Source of the DNA: JAAEKA01 sp049299095
GTDB taxonomy: Bacteria > Chloroflexota > Anaerolineae > JAAEKA01
Direction: 5' to 3'
DNA length: 64,000 nt
NCBI GenBank assembly: GCA_049299095.1
Contig: JBAQWV010000061.1
Coordinates: forward strand, 1-64,000
Both the position numbers and the translations under genes were made by a program. This document shows, in pieces, positions 40,593-49,534 of the stretch. Under the pieces are notes generated by a model. It saw only the letters and a program-made list of their open reading frames with translations. It had not been told where the DNA came from and ran no database searches. Position 1 is the first letter of the stretch. Each line of letters starts with the position of its first letter.

Positions 40593-41648
40593 ATGTTGCT
40601 GAAACGGATCGCTCTCTTGGCTTTCGTCGTTGTGTTGCTGGCCGCATGTGGCGGCGGCACCACTGCTCCCACCACCGCGCCCGAAGCGGCTGCTCCTGCG
40701 GCTGAGACTTCTGGCGAAATTGTCGTTGGTCTGATCACCAAGACTGAAACCAACCCCTTCTTCGTCAAGATGAAGGAAGGCGCGCAGGCTAAGGCCGGCG
40801 AATTGGGCGTTAAGCTGCTGACTGGCGCTGGCGCAAAAGACGGTGACAACGAAGGTCAAGTGACCGCGATGGAGAATATGATCAATGCCGGCGCTAAGGG
40901 CATTCTGATCACCCCCAGCGACACCAAGGCCATCGTTCCCACCATTGAAAAGGCCCGTGCCCAGGGCGTGCTTGTGATCGCACTGGACACCGCCACCGAT
41001 CCTCAGGATGCGTCGGATGCGCTCTTTGCCACCGATAACTTCAAGGCTGGCTTGCTGATCGGTGAATGGGCCAAGGCCGCGATGGCTGGCAAGACGCCGG
41101 TGATCGCCACCCTCGACTTACAGCCAGGCATCACTGTTGGCGCGCAGCGCCACAATGGCTTCTTGCAGGGTTTCGGCGTCATTTCTGGCGCTGACCCGAC
41201 CTCCGCTGACCTGGTGAACGCTGATGTCGTGGTGTGCAGCCAGGATACGCATGGCGACCAGACTGAAGGCCAGACCGCGATGGAGAACTGCCTGAGCAAG
41301 AACCCCGACATCAACTTGGTGTACACCATCAATGAACCCGCAGCTTTTGGCGCTTACACCGCGCTGAAGAATGCCGGCAAGGAGAAGGATGTCATCATCG
41401 TGTCGGTGGACGGTGGTTGCCAGGGCGTGCAGGGCGTCGTGGACGGCCAGATTGCTGCCACGTCGCAGCAATATCCGCTGAAGATGGCTTCGCTGGGTGT
41501 TGAAGCTGTCGCCAGCTATGCCAAGGGCGGCGCCAAGCCGTCCGGCTACACCGATACCGGCGTGACGCTGATCACCGATCAGCCGCAGACGGGTGTCGAG
41601 AGCCAGGACTCGACCTACGGCATGGCGAACTGCTGGGGCACGAAATAG
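40593..41648 (+). CDS. frcB: Sugar ABC transporter substrate-binding lipoprotein, FrcB-like
   Basis: 351 aa from the ATG at 40593, with a GGAGGAAAG ribosome site. A lipoprotein signal LLAAC (Cys19) is followed by an Ala/Pro/Thr linker and a Peripla_BP_4 domain (about 40-350). Several stretches resemble the rhizobial fructose-binding protein FrcB as I remember it (ITKTETNPFFVKMKEGA, TINEPAAFGAYTALKNAG, VSVDGGCQGVQGVVDGQIA, TDQPQTGVESQDSTYGM). Fructose is therefore the leading guess for the ligand, with ribose or another pentose possible. It forms an operon with the permease and ATPase genes that follow. A hairpin after its stop probably lets it be made in larger amount. Confidence 0.85.
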   Translation: MLLKRIALLAFVVVLLAACGGGTTAPTTAPEAAAPAAETSGEIVVGLITKTETNPFFVKMKEGAQAKAGELGVKLLTGAGAKDGDNEGQVTAMENMINAGAKGILITPSDTKAIVPTIEKARAQGVLVIALDTATDPQDASDALFATDNFKAGLLIGEWAKAAMAGKTPVIATLDLQPGITVGAQRHNGFLQGFGVISGADPTSADLVNADVVVCSQDTHGDQTEGQTAMENCLSKNPDINLVYTINEPAAFGAYTALKNAGKEKDVIIVSVDGGCQGVQGVVDGQIAATSQQYPLKMASLGVEAVASYAKGGAKPSGYTDTGVTLITDQPQTGVESQDSTYGMANCWGTK

Positions 41649-41657
41649 CACAGTCTG

Positions 41658-41686
41658 ACGGCGGTGAGGCGCTCCCTCACCGCCGT
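41658..41686 (+). other. Intercistronic hairpin after frcB
   Basis: ACGGCGGTGAG and CTCACCGCCGT form a perfect 11-bp stem between frcB and frcC, with only a short T-run afterwards. This is the kind of stem that stabilises the upstream message or partly stops transcription, giving more binding protein than permease. Confidence 0.6.
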
Positions 41687-41709
41687 TCTTTATCTGGAGG
41701 TACACACTC

Positions 41710-42696
41710 ATGAGCGCTGTTGTGAGTCAGGCGACCAAACGACGATCCGGGCTGCTCAGCGTGCTGCGTGGCTCACCTGTGATGGGGCCGCTGGCGGCGC
41801 TAATCCTGGCCAGCATTTTCTTCTCCTTTAAAACAGACCGGTTCTTTACTGGCGCTAATTTTTCGCTGATTTTGCAGCAAGTGATGGTGGTCGGCACGCT
41901 GGCGATTGGTCAAACTCTCGTCATCCTCACCTCAGGCATTGACCTGTCGAACGGCTCGGTGATGGCGCTGAGCGGCGTATTGATGACCAGCCTGGCCGCC
42001 AAACATGGCGTGCCGCCCGCACTGGCGATTCTTATTGGCATCGGCGCAGCCGTGGCATTTGGTGCACTTAACGGCGCGCTGGTCACGGGCATTCGCTTGC
42101 CTGCGTTTATTGTGACCCTGGGTACGCTCAACATCGCGTTTGCGCTGACCCGCATTTACACCACTGAAACCATCAACCGGCTGCCGTCGCTGCTGCTTTT
42201 CTTTGGCAACACTTTCAAACTCGGCTCGACGCAGATCACCTATGGCTCGGTGTTGATGTTGCTGCTTTATTTGATTACCTGGTTTATCTTGCGCTCGACA
42301 CCGGCTGGACGGTCTGTCTATGCCGTTGGCGACAATCCAGAGGCCGCGCGCCTCGCCGGTATCAATGTCAACCGTGTGCTGATCGGCGTGTATACGATTG
42401 CGGCGCTGACGTATGGCATCGGCGCGCTGCTGCTGGTAGCGCGTACGGGTGTGGGTGATCCGCAGGCTGGGCAAACCTCGAACCTGGAAAGCATCACCGC
42501 GGTGGTACTGGGCGGTACGAGTTTGTTCGGTGGCCGCGGCACGATCATCGGGACGTTGATCGGTGCGCTCATCGTCGGCGTTTTTCGCAACGGCTTGCAG
42601 TTGATGGGCGTGGAATCGATCTATCAAGTCTTGATTACCGGTATTCTGGTGATTGCTGCGGTGTCCATTGACCAGCTTTCGCACCGCAACAAGTAG
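41710..42696 (+). CDS. frcC: Sugar ABC transporter permease, FrcC-like
   Basis: 328 aa with about ten membrane helices (BPD_transp_2 type). Typical segments are SGIDLSNGSVMALSGVLMTS and AVVLGGTSLFGGRGTIIGTL (the permease loop that contacts the ATPase). One subunit is enough for this transporter class, which pairs two copies of the same permease. It starts 61 nt after frcB, behind a TGGAGG ribosome site, and is followed 18 nt later by the ATPase gene. Confidence 0.92.
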   Translation: MSAVVSQATKRRSGLLSVLRGSPVMGPLAALILASIFFSFKTDRFFTGANFSLILQQVMVVGTLAIGQTLVILTSGIDLSNGSVMALSGVLMTSLAAKHGVPPALAILIGIGAAVAFGALNGALVTGIRLPAFIVTLGTLNIAFALTRIYTTETINRLPSLLLFFGNTFKLGSTQITYGSVLMLLLYLITWFILRSTPAGRSVYAVGDNPEAARLAGINVNRVLIGVYTIAALTYGIGALLLVARTGVGDPQAGQTSNLESITAVVLGGTSLFGGRGTIIGTLIGALIVGVFRNGLQLMGVESIYQVLITGILVIAAVSIDQLSHRNK

Positions 42697-42714
42697 CCTG
42701 AAAGGAGCGCCGCT

Positions 42715-44220
42715 ATGAATCAGTCTCCCGGTCAAGTTCTATTGGAGATGAAGGGCATCGGCAAGTCCTTTCCTGGCGTAAAGGCGCTGCAAGGCGTCAA
42801 CCTGACGGTGCGGGAAGGGCAGGTACACGCGCTGCTGGGTGAAAATGGCGCGGGCAAGTCCACGCTGATTAAAATCCTGTCCGGCGCGTATAGCAAGGAC
42901 GAGGGACAAATCTTTTTTGAAGGCAAGCCTGTAGAGATCAAAAGCCCGCAAGATGCGCAGGCATTGGGCATTTCGACGATTTATCAGGAATTCAATCTGG
43001 CTCCGCACCTGACTATTGCCGAAAACATCTTCCTCGGCCACTTGCCTAAAAAGGGTAGTTTGGTGGATTGGAGCCTCGCACGTACGCGTGCAGGCGAGAT
43101 TTTGAACGGCCTCGGCGTCAGCTTGTCAGTGGACACGCCGACTTCGCAGCTTTCCGTAGCTGAACAGCAGCTTGTGGAAATCGCTAAGGCGTTGAACCGC
43201 AAGACGCGCATCCTGATTATGGATGAGCCGTCGGCAGTGTTGGGCGAAAAAGACCTGGAAAACCTCTTCCGCGTGGTGCGCACCCTGCAAAGCAACGGTA
43301 TCGGCATCATCTATATCTCGCACCGTCTGAAGGAAATCTTCGAGCTGGCGGACGAGGTGACAGTGCTGAAGGATGGTCGGTACGTAGATACAAAACAAGT
43401 CGCCGATGTGAGCATGGACGATCTGGTGCGCCTGATGATCGGCCGCGACCTGCAAGATGTGTATCCACAGCGCACAGCCGAGCCAGGCCCGGCATTGCTA
43501 GAAGTGAACCACCTTTCGCGTAGCAAGCTGGTGCACGATGTGTCGTTCAAACTGCACGCAGGCGAAATCATCGGCTTTGCGGGCATCACTGGTTCGGGCC
43601 GCACAGAGTTGATGCGCACGATCTTCGGCGCCGATCCTTACGTCAAGGGCGACATGCGCATTGACGGCCAGCCGTACAAGCCCCGTTCACCGCAGGATGC
43701 CATCAAACGCGGTGTGGCGTTGGTCACGGAGGACCGCAAAGGGCAAGGGTTGCTGCTCAAGCTGTCGGTGATCGTAAACACCACGATTTCCGGCCTGAAG
43801 CAACTCACGCGCGGCGGCGTCATCAACCTGAGTAAAGAGGAAAATCTTGTCAAAGAGATGATCCGCCAGCTCAGCATCAAAACGCCCACCCCACAGTTTC
43901 TAGTTGTCAATATGAGCGGCGGCAATCAGCAAAAGGTGATCTTGGCCCGCTGGTTGAGCGTGGGCACGCGCATCTTCATCATGGACGAACCTACGCGCGG
44001 CATTGATGTGGGAAGCAAGTCAGAGATTTACCAGATTATGGCCGACCTGACAAAGCAAGGCGTCGGTATCATCATGATCTCCTCCGAGCTGCCGGAAGTG
44101 CTGGGCATGAGCGACCGGATCATGGTGATGCGCGAAGGAACGATTGTGCACGAACTGTCGCGGGCAGAAGCCAGCGAAGAAGCAATCATGTATTACGCCG
44201 TCGGCAGCGAGGCGGTCTGA
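42715..44220 (+). CDS. frcA: Sugar ABC transporter ATPase with two nucleotide-binding domains
   Basis: 501 aa, two ABC halves in tandem (RbsA/MglA layout). The first half has Walker A GENGAGKSTL, signature LSVAEQQLVEIAKAL and Walker B RILIMDEPS. The second half has a changed Walker A (GITGSGRTEL), signature MSGGNQQKVILARWL and Walker B RIFIMDEPTRGID, as usual for this family. From memory, the rhizobial FrcA is a single domain of about 260 residues, so this operon combines a FrcB-like binding protein with an RbsA-type ATPase. Confidence 0.92.
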   Translation: MNQSPGQVLLEMKGIGKSFPGVKALQGVNLTVREGQVHALLGENGAGKSTLIKILSGAYSKDEGQIFFEGKPVEIKSPQDAQALGISTIYQEFNLAPHLTIAENIFLGHLPKKGSLVDWSLARTRAGEILNGLGVSLSVDTPTSQLSVAEQQLVEIAKALNRKTRILIMDEPSAVLGEKDLENLFRVVRTLQSNGIGIIYISHRLKEIFELADEVTVLKDGRYVDTKQVADVSMDDLVRLMIGRDLQDVYPQRTAEPGPALLEVNHLSRSKLVHDVSFKLHAGEIIGFAGITGSGRTELMRTIFGADPYVKGDMRIDGQPYKPRSPQDAIKRGVALVTEDRKGQGLLLKLSVIVNTTISGLKQLTRGGVINLSKEENLVKEMIRQLSIKTPTPQFLVVNMSGGNQQKVILARWLSVGTRIFIMDEPTRGIDVGSKSEIYQIMADLTKQGVGIIMISSELPEVLGMSDRIMVMREGTIVHELSRAEASEEAIMYYAVGSEAV

Positions 44221-44241
44221 CGCAGACAGCGGAGGCGACCA

Positions 44242-44913
44242 ATGGCAGTGATAACGATTTCCAGCCAAGTCGGTGCAGGCGGCGCTGAGATCGCTCGCCG
44301 CACCGCCGCGGCACTTGGTTATGGCTTTGCAGACAAAAACACTATCGAAGGCATCTTTCGCCAGTACGGCATGACAAAGTTTGAAAACTTGTATGCCAGT
44401 TCGCCGGGCGTTCTTGATCTGTTCAGCTACGACAATCTGATGACAATCGCCATGCTGAATGAGATCATCGAAGGGCTGGCCCAGCGCGGGCGCATGGTCA
44501 TTCTGGGCCGCGGCGGCTTCGCGGTGCTGGGCAATTACGCCGATGTCGTGGATGTGCGCCTGGAAGCGCGCCTGACCACGCGCGCGGCGCGCATCCAGGC
44601 GCGTGCGGGGCTGGCGACGCTGGCAGAGGCGGAAGCGTACGCGACCGCAGGCGATGCGCAACGCCGCAAGTTCGTACAGATGTTTTACAATCGCCGCTGG
44701 GACGATCCCGCGGGGTTCGATCTGGCGCTGGATACGGACGTACTGACGTTGGATGCCGCCGTTGAGCGCATCGTAGCCGCGGCGCAGGCTTGCGATCTAC
44801 TGAACGCGACCGGCACAGCCGAGTTGGAGGTTGACCCAGTACTGGCCGACGCGATCACACGCGTGCTGGCCTATCCGCTACCGGAACTGGCAAACAGCAT
44901 CGCGTCACCCTGA
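44242..44913 (+). CDS. Cytidylate-kinase-like protein (Cytidylate_kin2 family)
   Basis: 223 aa. The N-terminus MAVITISSQVGAGGAEIARR shows a P-loop-like glycine turn in place of the usual GxxGxGK, and GYGFADKNTIEGIFRQYG continues the family pattern. A central RMVILGRGG and ILGRGGFAVLGNYADVV match the lid region. True cytidylate kinases phosphorylate CMP; this subgroup has no proven substrate. Its place just after a sugar transporter raises the idea of a kinase for the imported sugar or its derivative, but that is guesswork. A terminator follows. Confidence 0.7.
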   Translation: MAVITISSQVGAGGAEIARRTAAALGYGFADKNTIEGIFRQYGMTKFENLYASSPGVLDLFSYDNLMTIAMLNEIIEGLAQRGRMVILGRGGFAVLGNYADVVDVRLEARLTTRAARIQARAGLATLAEAEAYATAGDAQRRKFVQMFYNRRWDDPAGFDLALDTDVLTLDAAVERIVAAAQACDLLNATGTAELEVDPVLADAITRVLAYPLPELANSIASP

Positions 44914-44980
44914 CCAAAGCCAAGGGCCTGGGCGTTTTTAGCGGGATTGCTTTGGTCACTGCGTTACGCCTGCCTGTAAC

Positions 44981-45021
44981 AAAAAAAACGCCCCAACCAA
45001 TCTGGTCGGGGCGTTTTTTTT
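44981..45021. terminator. Bidirectional Rho-independent terminator
   Basis: AAAAAAAACGCCCC and GGGGCGTTTTTTTT enclose a second pairing (ACCA/TGGT). It separates the frc set from the fumarase operon on the other strand. Confidence 0.9.
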
Positions 45022-45035
45022 ATGCGCTAGCTGCT

Positions 45036-45659
45036 TTAAGCGGGAACCAGCTCTTGCATCTTGGCTTCGGCCTGCGCAGCCACAGCCTCGTGGATGGAAA
45101 CGCCGTGGCTGTCCATCGTTACCACCGCGGGGAATCCCTCGACGCGGATCTGCCAAAACGCCTCTGGCACGCCAAATTCCTTCAGCTTGTGCACACCTTC
45201 AACCTGCTGTACGCGTTCGGCGATCAATGTTCCCGCGCCGCCAACCGCGTGCAGATACACGGCCTTGAACTTTTTGCACGCGGCTAGCGTGCGCGGCCCC
45301 ATGCCGCCCTTGCCGATCACTGCCTTGAGGTTGAAATGTTCGATGACGTAATCTTGATACACTTCTTCTCGGATGCTGGTGGTCGGCCCGGCAGCTACAA
45401 AGCGCCATTCGCCATCCTCTTTTGCCACCACCGGCCCGCAGTGATAGATCACGCTGCCGTTCAGCTTTTCCTTCAGCAGATTGTACAGCTCGACTTCCGA
45501 CGCGGGCGGGTTGCCGCCGGTCTTGATGAAGTTTTCGACCATATACTTGTGCGCAGCATCGCGGGCGGTGAAGATCACACCCGATAGCTCCACTTGATCG
45601 CCAACGTGCAAGGCCGAGATCGCTTCATCGGAAATCGGCACAGTCAGTTTATGAATCAT
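45036..45659 (-). CDS. Class I fumarate hydratase, beta subunit
   Basis: 207 aa, homologous to the C-terminal half of single-chain class I fumarases and to the two-subunit tartrate dehydratase type. Motifs seen are VGDQVELSGVIFTARDAAHK, YHCGPVV and GKGGMGPRTLAACKK, followed by GGAGTLIAERV. With the alpha subunit it interconverts fumarate and malate. The product could instead be L-tartrate dehydratase. It starts 10 nt after the alpha-subunit stop. Confidence 0.92.
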   Translation of the reverse strand: MIHKLTVPISDEAISALHVGDQVELSGVIFTARDAAHKYMVENFIKTGGNPPASEVELYNLLKEKLNGSVIYHCGPVVAKEDGEWRFVAAGPTTSIREEVYQDYVIEHFNLKAVIGKGGMGPRTLAACKKFKAVYLHAVGGAGTLIAERVQQVEGVHKLKEFGVPEAFWQIRVEGFPAVVTMDSHGVSIHEAVAAQAEAKMQELVPA

Positions 45660-45669
45660 GGACTATCTC

Positions 45670-46539
45670 CTATTCGTAGGTGACTTCGTCGCCACGGACG
45701 GTCATACTGCGCCGCCGGTTGGCCCAGCACATATAGCTGACCGACACGAAGAAGCTGGCTGGCAGGCGGTGCATGGTCGCCATTTGCACATCCAGCACCG
45801 TGGTCTGGCCGCCGAAGCCCATCGGCCCGATGCCCAGTTCGTTGGCCTGGTCCTTGATCGTCTCTTCCAGCTCGGCCAGCTCAGGATCGGGGTTGCGGTC
45901 ACCCAGTGGCCGGAAAAGCTGGTGTTTGCTGAACGCATAGGATGCGCCGCGGTCGCCGCCAACGGCAATGCCCAGCACGCCCGGCGCGCAGCCCTGGCCC
46001 TGCGCCTTGTTGACGGCATCCAGCGCCACCCGGCGCACGCCTTCGAGGTCGCGGCCAGCCTTAAGCTGTGCATTGGGCAACGAATACTGTGCACCTACGT
46101 TTTCGCAGCCGCCGCCCTTCAGCATCAAGGCAATATGCACTGCGTCCTCATCCCATTCGTGGAAATAGATCGTGGGGAATTCAACGCCGGTGTTGTTGCC
46201 GCTGTTTTCGCCACTGATACTGTCCACCGCGTTGGGCCGCAGATAAGACTTCTCGGTGGCAATCTGCACCGCCTGTTTGATCTGCGCGGTCATCTGGCGC
46301 GTGGAAATGCCCACCGGATATGACACTTCGAAGATCGGCGTGCCGGTGTCCTGGCAAATCGGACGGGACAGGCGACGCGACATATCCTGGTTCACCAGCA
46401 TGGTGTCCAACGCGCCCTGCGCAGCCGAGCCTGGCTCTTCGCGCTCGCGCGCCGCGCGCAACGCCTTCTGCATATCCTCGGGCAAGTCCGTGGACGTGCG
46501 GCGGATCAGCTCAACGATTTCCTGAGTTAAATCGCGCAT
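45670..46539 (-). CDS. Class I fumarate hydratase, alpha subunit (4Fe-4S)
   Basis: 289 aa from the ATG at 46539 (MRDLTQEIVELI), with an AAGGAG ribosome site. Three Cys positions for the 4Fe-4S cluster are visible: ICQDTGTPIF, KGGGCENVG and GQGCAPGVLG. The family motif PIYFHEW-like TIYFHEWDEDAVHIALM is present. The cluster is oxygen-sensitive in most members. It forms a two-gene operon with the beta subunit, and the folD gene lies upstream on the same strand. Confidence 0.93.
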   Translation of the reverse strand: MRDLTQEIVELIRRTSTDLPEDMQKALRAAREREEPGSAAQGALDTMLVNQDMSRRLSRPICQDTGTPIFEVSYPVGISTRQMTAQIKQAVQIATEKSYLRPNAVDSISGENSGNNTGVEFPTIYFHEWDEDAVHIALMLKGGGCENVGAQYSLPNAQLKAGRDLEGVRRVALDAVNKAQGQGCAPGVLGIAVGGDRGASYAFSKHQLFRPLGDRNPDPELAELEETIKDQANELGIGPMGFGGQTTVLDVQMATMHRLPASFFVSVSYMCWANRRRSMTVRGDEVTYE

Positions 46540-46561
46540 AAGTAGGGTCTCCTTAGAAGAG

Positions 46562-46620
46562 AAGTAGGCAAGTAAACAGCTACACAAGTACACAAGGAAG
46601 CAAGGAAAGCACCTTGTCTA
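46562..46620. repeat. Imperfect inverted/direct repeat with CAAGTA words
   Basis: Between fumarase and folD the words GGCAAGTAAACAG and CACAAGTACACAAGG repeat, and the right end CCTTGTCTACC pairs with the left end. It shares the CAAGTA(G/A/C)ACA pattern with the inverted repeat at 19065-19120. Confidence 0.4.
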
Positions 46621-46625
46621 CCTTC

Positions 46626-47501
46626 TTATATCGTCCGTTCAAAGCCTTCCAATGTATTTTGCAACAGCATGGCGATGGTCATCGGGCCAACGCCACCTGG
46701 CACTGGTGTGATCGCGCCGGCAACTTCCTTGGCCTCGTCAAAGGCCACGTCACCGACCAAACGATAGCCGCTCTTGCGGGTGGCGTCATCCACGCGGTTC
46801 ACGCCCACGTCAATCACCACCGCGCCCGGCTTGATCCAATCTGCCTTCACCATCTCGGCGCGGCCCACAGCCGCCACCAATACGTCCGCCGAGCGGCAGA
46901 TGCCCGGCAAATCCTTGCTGCGCGAATGACAGGTGGTCACCGTAGCGTTGGCATGGAGCAGCAAAGCCGCCACCGGCATCCCAACGATATTGCTGCGGCC
47001 CAGCACCACCGCGTTTGCGCCATCCAGCTTGACGCCTGTGCGCCGCAGCAATTCCAGGCAGCCCTTGGGCGTGCAGGGAATGAACAGCGGCTCGCGGCCC
47101 TTCATCACCAGGCGGCCAATGTTGACCGGATGGAAGCCGTCCACATCCTTGTCGAGGCTGATCACACTGAGGATCGCCTCTTCGTTCAGGTGCCTGGGCA
47201 GCGGCAACTGAACCAGAATGCCGTTCACCGCGGGATTATCGTTCAACTCGCGCACGAGTGTTTCCACTTCGACTTGCGTCGCATCGGTGGGCAGCTTGTA
47301 ACTAAAGCTTTCCATGCCCACTTCGACGCAGTTTTTGCCCTTCATGCGCACATACGCCTGCGAAGCAGGATCGTCGCCCACCAATACTGTTGCCAGGCCG
47401 GGGCGGCGGCCCGTGGCAGCATACAAATCTTCGACGCGCGTTTTGATGGTCGCGCGAATATCAGCAGCGATGGCAGTACCATCAATCAACGATGCGGTCA
47501 T
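46626..47501 (-). CDS. folD: Methylene-tetrahydrofolate dehydrogenase/cyclohydrolase
   Basis: 291 aa, the usual bifunctional FolD. It oxidises 5,10-methylene-THF to methenyl-THF and hydrolyses that to 10-formyl-THF. Motifs are YVRMKGKNCVEVGM, VQLPLPRHLNEE, VVLGRSNIVGMPVA (NADP fold) and ITPVPGGVGPMTIAML. The fumarase genes downstream are on the same strand, 86 nt away. Confidence 0.96.
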   Translation of the reverse strand: MTASLIDGTAIAADIRATIKTRVEDLYAATGRRPGLATVLVGDDPASQAYVRMKGKNCVEVGMESFSYKLPTDATQVEVETLVRELNDNPAVNGILVQLPLPRHLNEEAILSVISLDKDVDGFHPVNIGRLVMKGREPLFIPCTPKGCLELLRRTGVKLDGANAVVLGRSNIVGMPVAALLLHANATVTTCHSRSKDLPGICRSADVLVAAVGRAEMVKADWIKPGAVVIDVGVNRVDDATRKSGYRLVGDVAFDEAKEVAGAITPVPGGVGPMTIAMLLQNTLEGFERTI

Positions 47502-47632
47502 GATGTCTCCGAGATCAGCATGTGGATGTGTGGAAGCGGCGCGTCCAACCCGTCTGGCGCGCTTCTGTTAAGCATACCACAACTGGCCCGTTTCAAATAT
47601 GAGCTAGCGCACCTTTAGCGTTTTTTGGCTAA

Positions 47633-47662
47633 AAAAACCCCCTGTAACTGCTTACAGGGGGT
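47633..47662 (-). terminator. Rho-independent terminator of the PucC-like gene
   Basis: On the minus strand the stem AACCCCCTGTAA / TTACAGGGGGTT has a 3-nt loop and is followed by a run of T. Confidence 0.85.
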
Positions 47663-47671
47663 TGAAGAAAC

Positions 47672-49039
47672 TCAATCCAGCAGAGCGACGGTTGCTGGCA
47701 ACGGCTCAACCGGCACAGTCTCGATGCGCGCCCGGCGCAGCAGCCAAATGCAGGCCACCAAACCGACCGCTTCCACCATAAACACCGCACCATAAGCCAC
47801 AGCGATTTCGCCACTCAGACTGTGGAACAGATCGCGCAGCAGGCCGCCCGCCGCGATGCCCAGCCCGCGGCTGACCAACTGGATTACCGACCACAGCGCC
47901 AGATAGCTGGCCGCCTTTTCTGCGCTGTTGACGGCCATCAGCAAGCTGGTGCCGCCCACCGTGAAGACTCCGAAGCCGATGCCGAAGAACAGCAGCACTG
48001 GCACGATTAGGGACTGTGCACGGGTAAACGCGGCGAGGCTGAGCAGCGCCACGCCCAGGCCCAGCAGCAGCAGGCCCCAGGCGGTGGTGTTCACCTGCTG
48101 ATCGGGCCGCCGCTTGCGCGTGAGGCCGTAGGTAATGATCATACTCAGCAGCACGCCCATGCCCCAATAGGCATTGAAACGGGTGGTTTCACCCGCAGAC
48201 AGCCCGAATACGTCGCCGCCAAACGGCTCCAGCACGGCATCCTGCATGAAGGCGAAGAACGCTGACATGCCCAAGAAGACTGCATAGCGCCGCGTGCGCG
48301 GGTCGGCCCAGAGATCACGCAGGGTCGTGCGCAGCGGGCCGAGTTTGGTCGTTGGCACCGGCGACAGCGTGCCGAGATGCTGCGCCCGCCGCTCCTCGCC
48401 CAGAATGGACACGCCCCAGAAGAGGGCTGCGCCCACCATGCTGACCCCAACCAGTCGCCAAAACAGCGCCTGATCGTAGGCGGGCATGACGCGGGCGAAG
48501 ATCGCTGGAATAAAGGCGAAACTGACAACCAGCATGAATTGCACGATGCTGACTGCCTGGCCGCGGCGCGCATAGGGTGCGCTGTCGTGTACTAACGCCA
48601 GAAAGGGCGCGCCAGAGATGGATTGGCCGGTGCCGTACAGCAGCAGCGCCAGCGCAGCCAGCAGCCAGCCGCGGCCGCCATTGCCTTGTACGATCAACCC
48701 GACCGACAGCGGCAAAGCGGGCATCGCAAGCAGCATCAGCAGCCGCCCCAGCCAGATGTAGGCCGTGCGACGGCTGCCGAACAGTGGATATGTGTCCGAC
48801 TGGTGACCTGCCCACATTGCCAGCGGAGCCAGCAGGTAGCGCAGTGCCAGCAGCAAGCTGACTGGCCAGGCAGCCATGCCCAGGTCGGAGATCATTACGC
48901 GGTTCCAGATGCCGCTGAACAGCACATCGGTCATGGAGGAACCGATGTGAAACGAACCGAGTTTGAAAGAACGCACTGCACTGAAGCCGTATTCGGCGGA
49001 AGGCTTGCTTTCAGTGAAACTTGCGTCTTGCACGGTCAT
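47672..49039 (-). CDS. PucC/BCH2-family MFS carrier
   Basis: 455 aa, about 12 membrane helices. The region FHIGSSMTDVLFSGIWNRVM and AGHQSDTYPLFGSRRTAYIW is the PucC signature, and RRGQAVSIVQFMLVVSFAFI fits as well. PucC proteins help assemble the light-harvesting complex of purple bacteria, and related BCH2 carriers occur in cyanobacteria and Chloroflexota. No pigment or reaction-centre gene is in the window. The role may therefore be photosynthetic or a general pigment/lipid carrier. A small membrane protein (49046) lies 6 nt upstream. Confidence 0.85.
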   Translation of the reverse strand: MTVQDASFTESKPSAEYGFSAVRSFKLGSFHIGSSMTDVLFSGIWNRVMISDLGMAAWPVSLLLALRYLLAPLAMWAGHQSDTYPLFGSRRTAYIWLGRLLMLLAMPALPLSVGLIVQGNGGRGWLLAALALLLYGTGQSISGAPFLALVHDSAPYARRGQAVSIVQFMLVVSFAFIPAIFARVMPAYDQALFWRLVGVSMVGAALFWGVSILGEERRAQHLGTLSPVPTTKLGPLRTTLRDLWADPRTRRYAVFLGMSAFFAFMQDAVLEPFGGDVFGLSAGETTRFNAYWGMGVLLSMIITYGLTRKRRPDQQVNTTAWGLLLLGLGVALLSLAAFTRAQSLIVPVLLFFGIGFGVFTVGGTSLLMAVNSAEKAASYLALWSVIQLVSRGLGIAAGGLLRDLFHSLSGEIAVAYGAVFMVEAVGLVACIWLLRRARIETVPVEPLPATVALLD

Positions 49040-49045
49040 TGGGGG

Positions 49046-49507
49046 TTAGAACCAGCCACGTCCCGCGCCAACGGCCATAAAGGGCCACGGAATAGCCGCC
49101 AGCACCAACAACAGAGCAACGCCAAAGAAAATGGCAGTCTGCTTGAATTTGCCGAGATCGGTGGTGGCCTTGCGCGCGCGGCTGCGGCCGATGTGCGCCA
49201 CGACCATCGCCACCAGCATCATCAGGATATGCTCTACGGCGAAAAAGCGAACGCCGGGATTGCCCATCGCGCCACCAAAGTCACCCAAAGCGGCCGTGGT
49301 GATCGGGCTGAACAGGAAGTAGAGCAGCAGGCCGAACAGAACGTTCAAATCGAGCGCGGAGGTGAACCCAATGCCCAGGCGATCATCCAGCGCGGCCCAG
49401 CGGCCCTTGCCAAACCACCCCATAAACGCACGCACGACAGCGACTAGACCGAAGATGACGACGGCCCAGCGCACCAAGGAATGTAACAGCAACACAAAGT
49501 TATACAT
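49046..49507 (-). CDS. Four-helix membrane protein, possible cytochrome-b-like
   Basis: 153 aa, four membrane helices. Histidines sit inside helices: H9 in LLLHSLVRW, and two in VEHILMMLVAMVVAHIGRS. They are placed as heme ligands often are, but this is suggestive only. It is 6 nt upstream of the PucC-like gene and likely made from the same transcript. No known family is recognised. Confidence 0.65.
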   Translation of the reverse strand: MYNFVLLLHSLVRWAVVIFGLVAVVRAFMGWFGKGRWAALDDRLGIGFTSALDLNVLFGLLLYFLFSPITTAALGDFGGAMGNPGVRFFAVEHILMMLVAMVVAHIGRSRARKATTDLGKFKQTAIFFGVALLLVLAAIPWPFMAVGAGRGWF

Positions 49508-49534
49508 ACATTGCTCCTGAAAGAATTGATTTAG

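Noticed and set aside
46614..47618. 334-codon plus-strand frame over folD
   Set aside because: Antisense to folD, which has all its motifs; residues look like a random reading.
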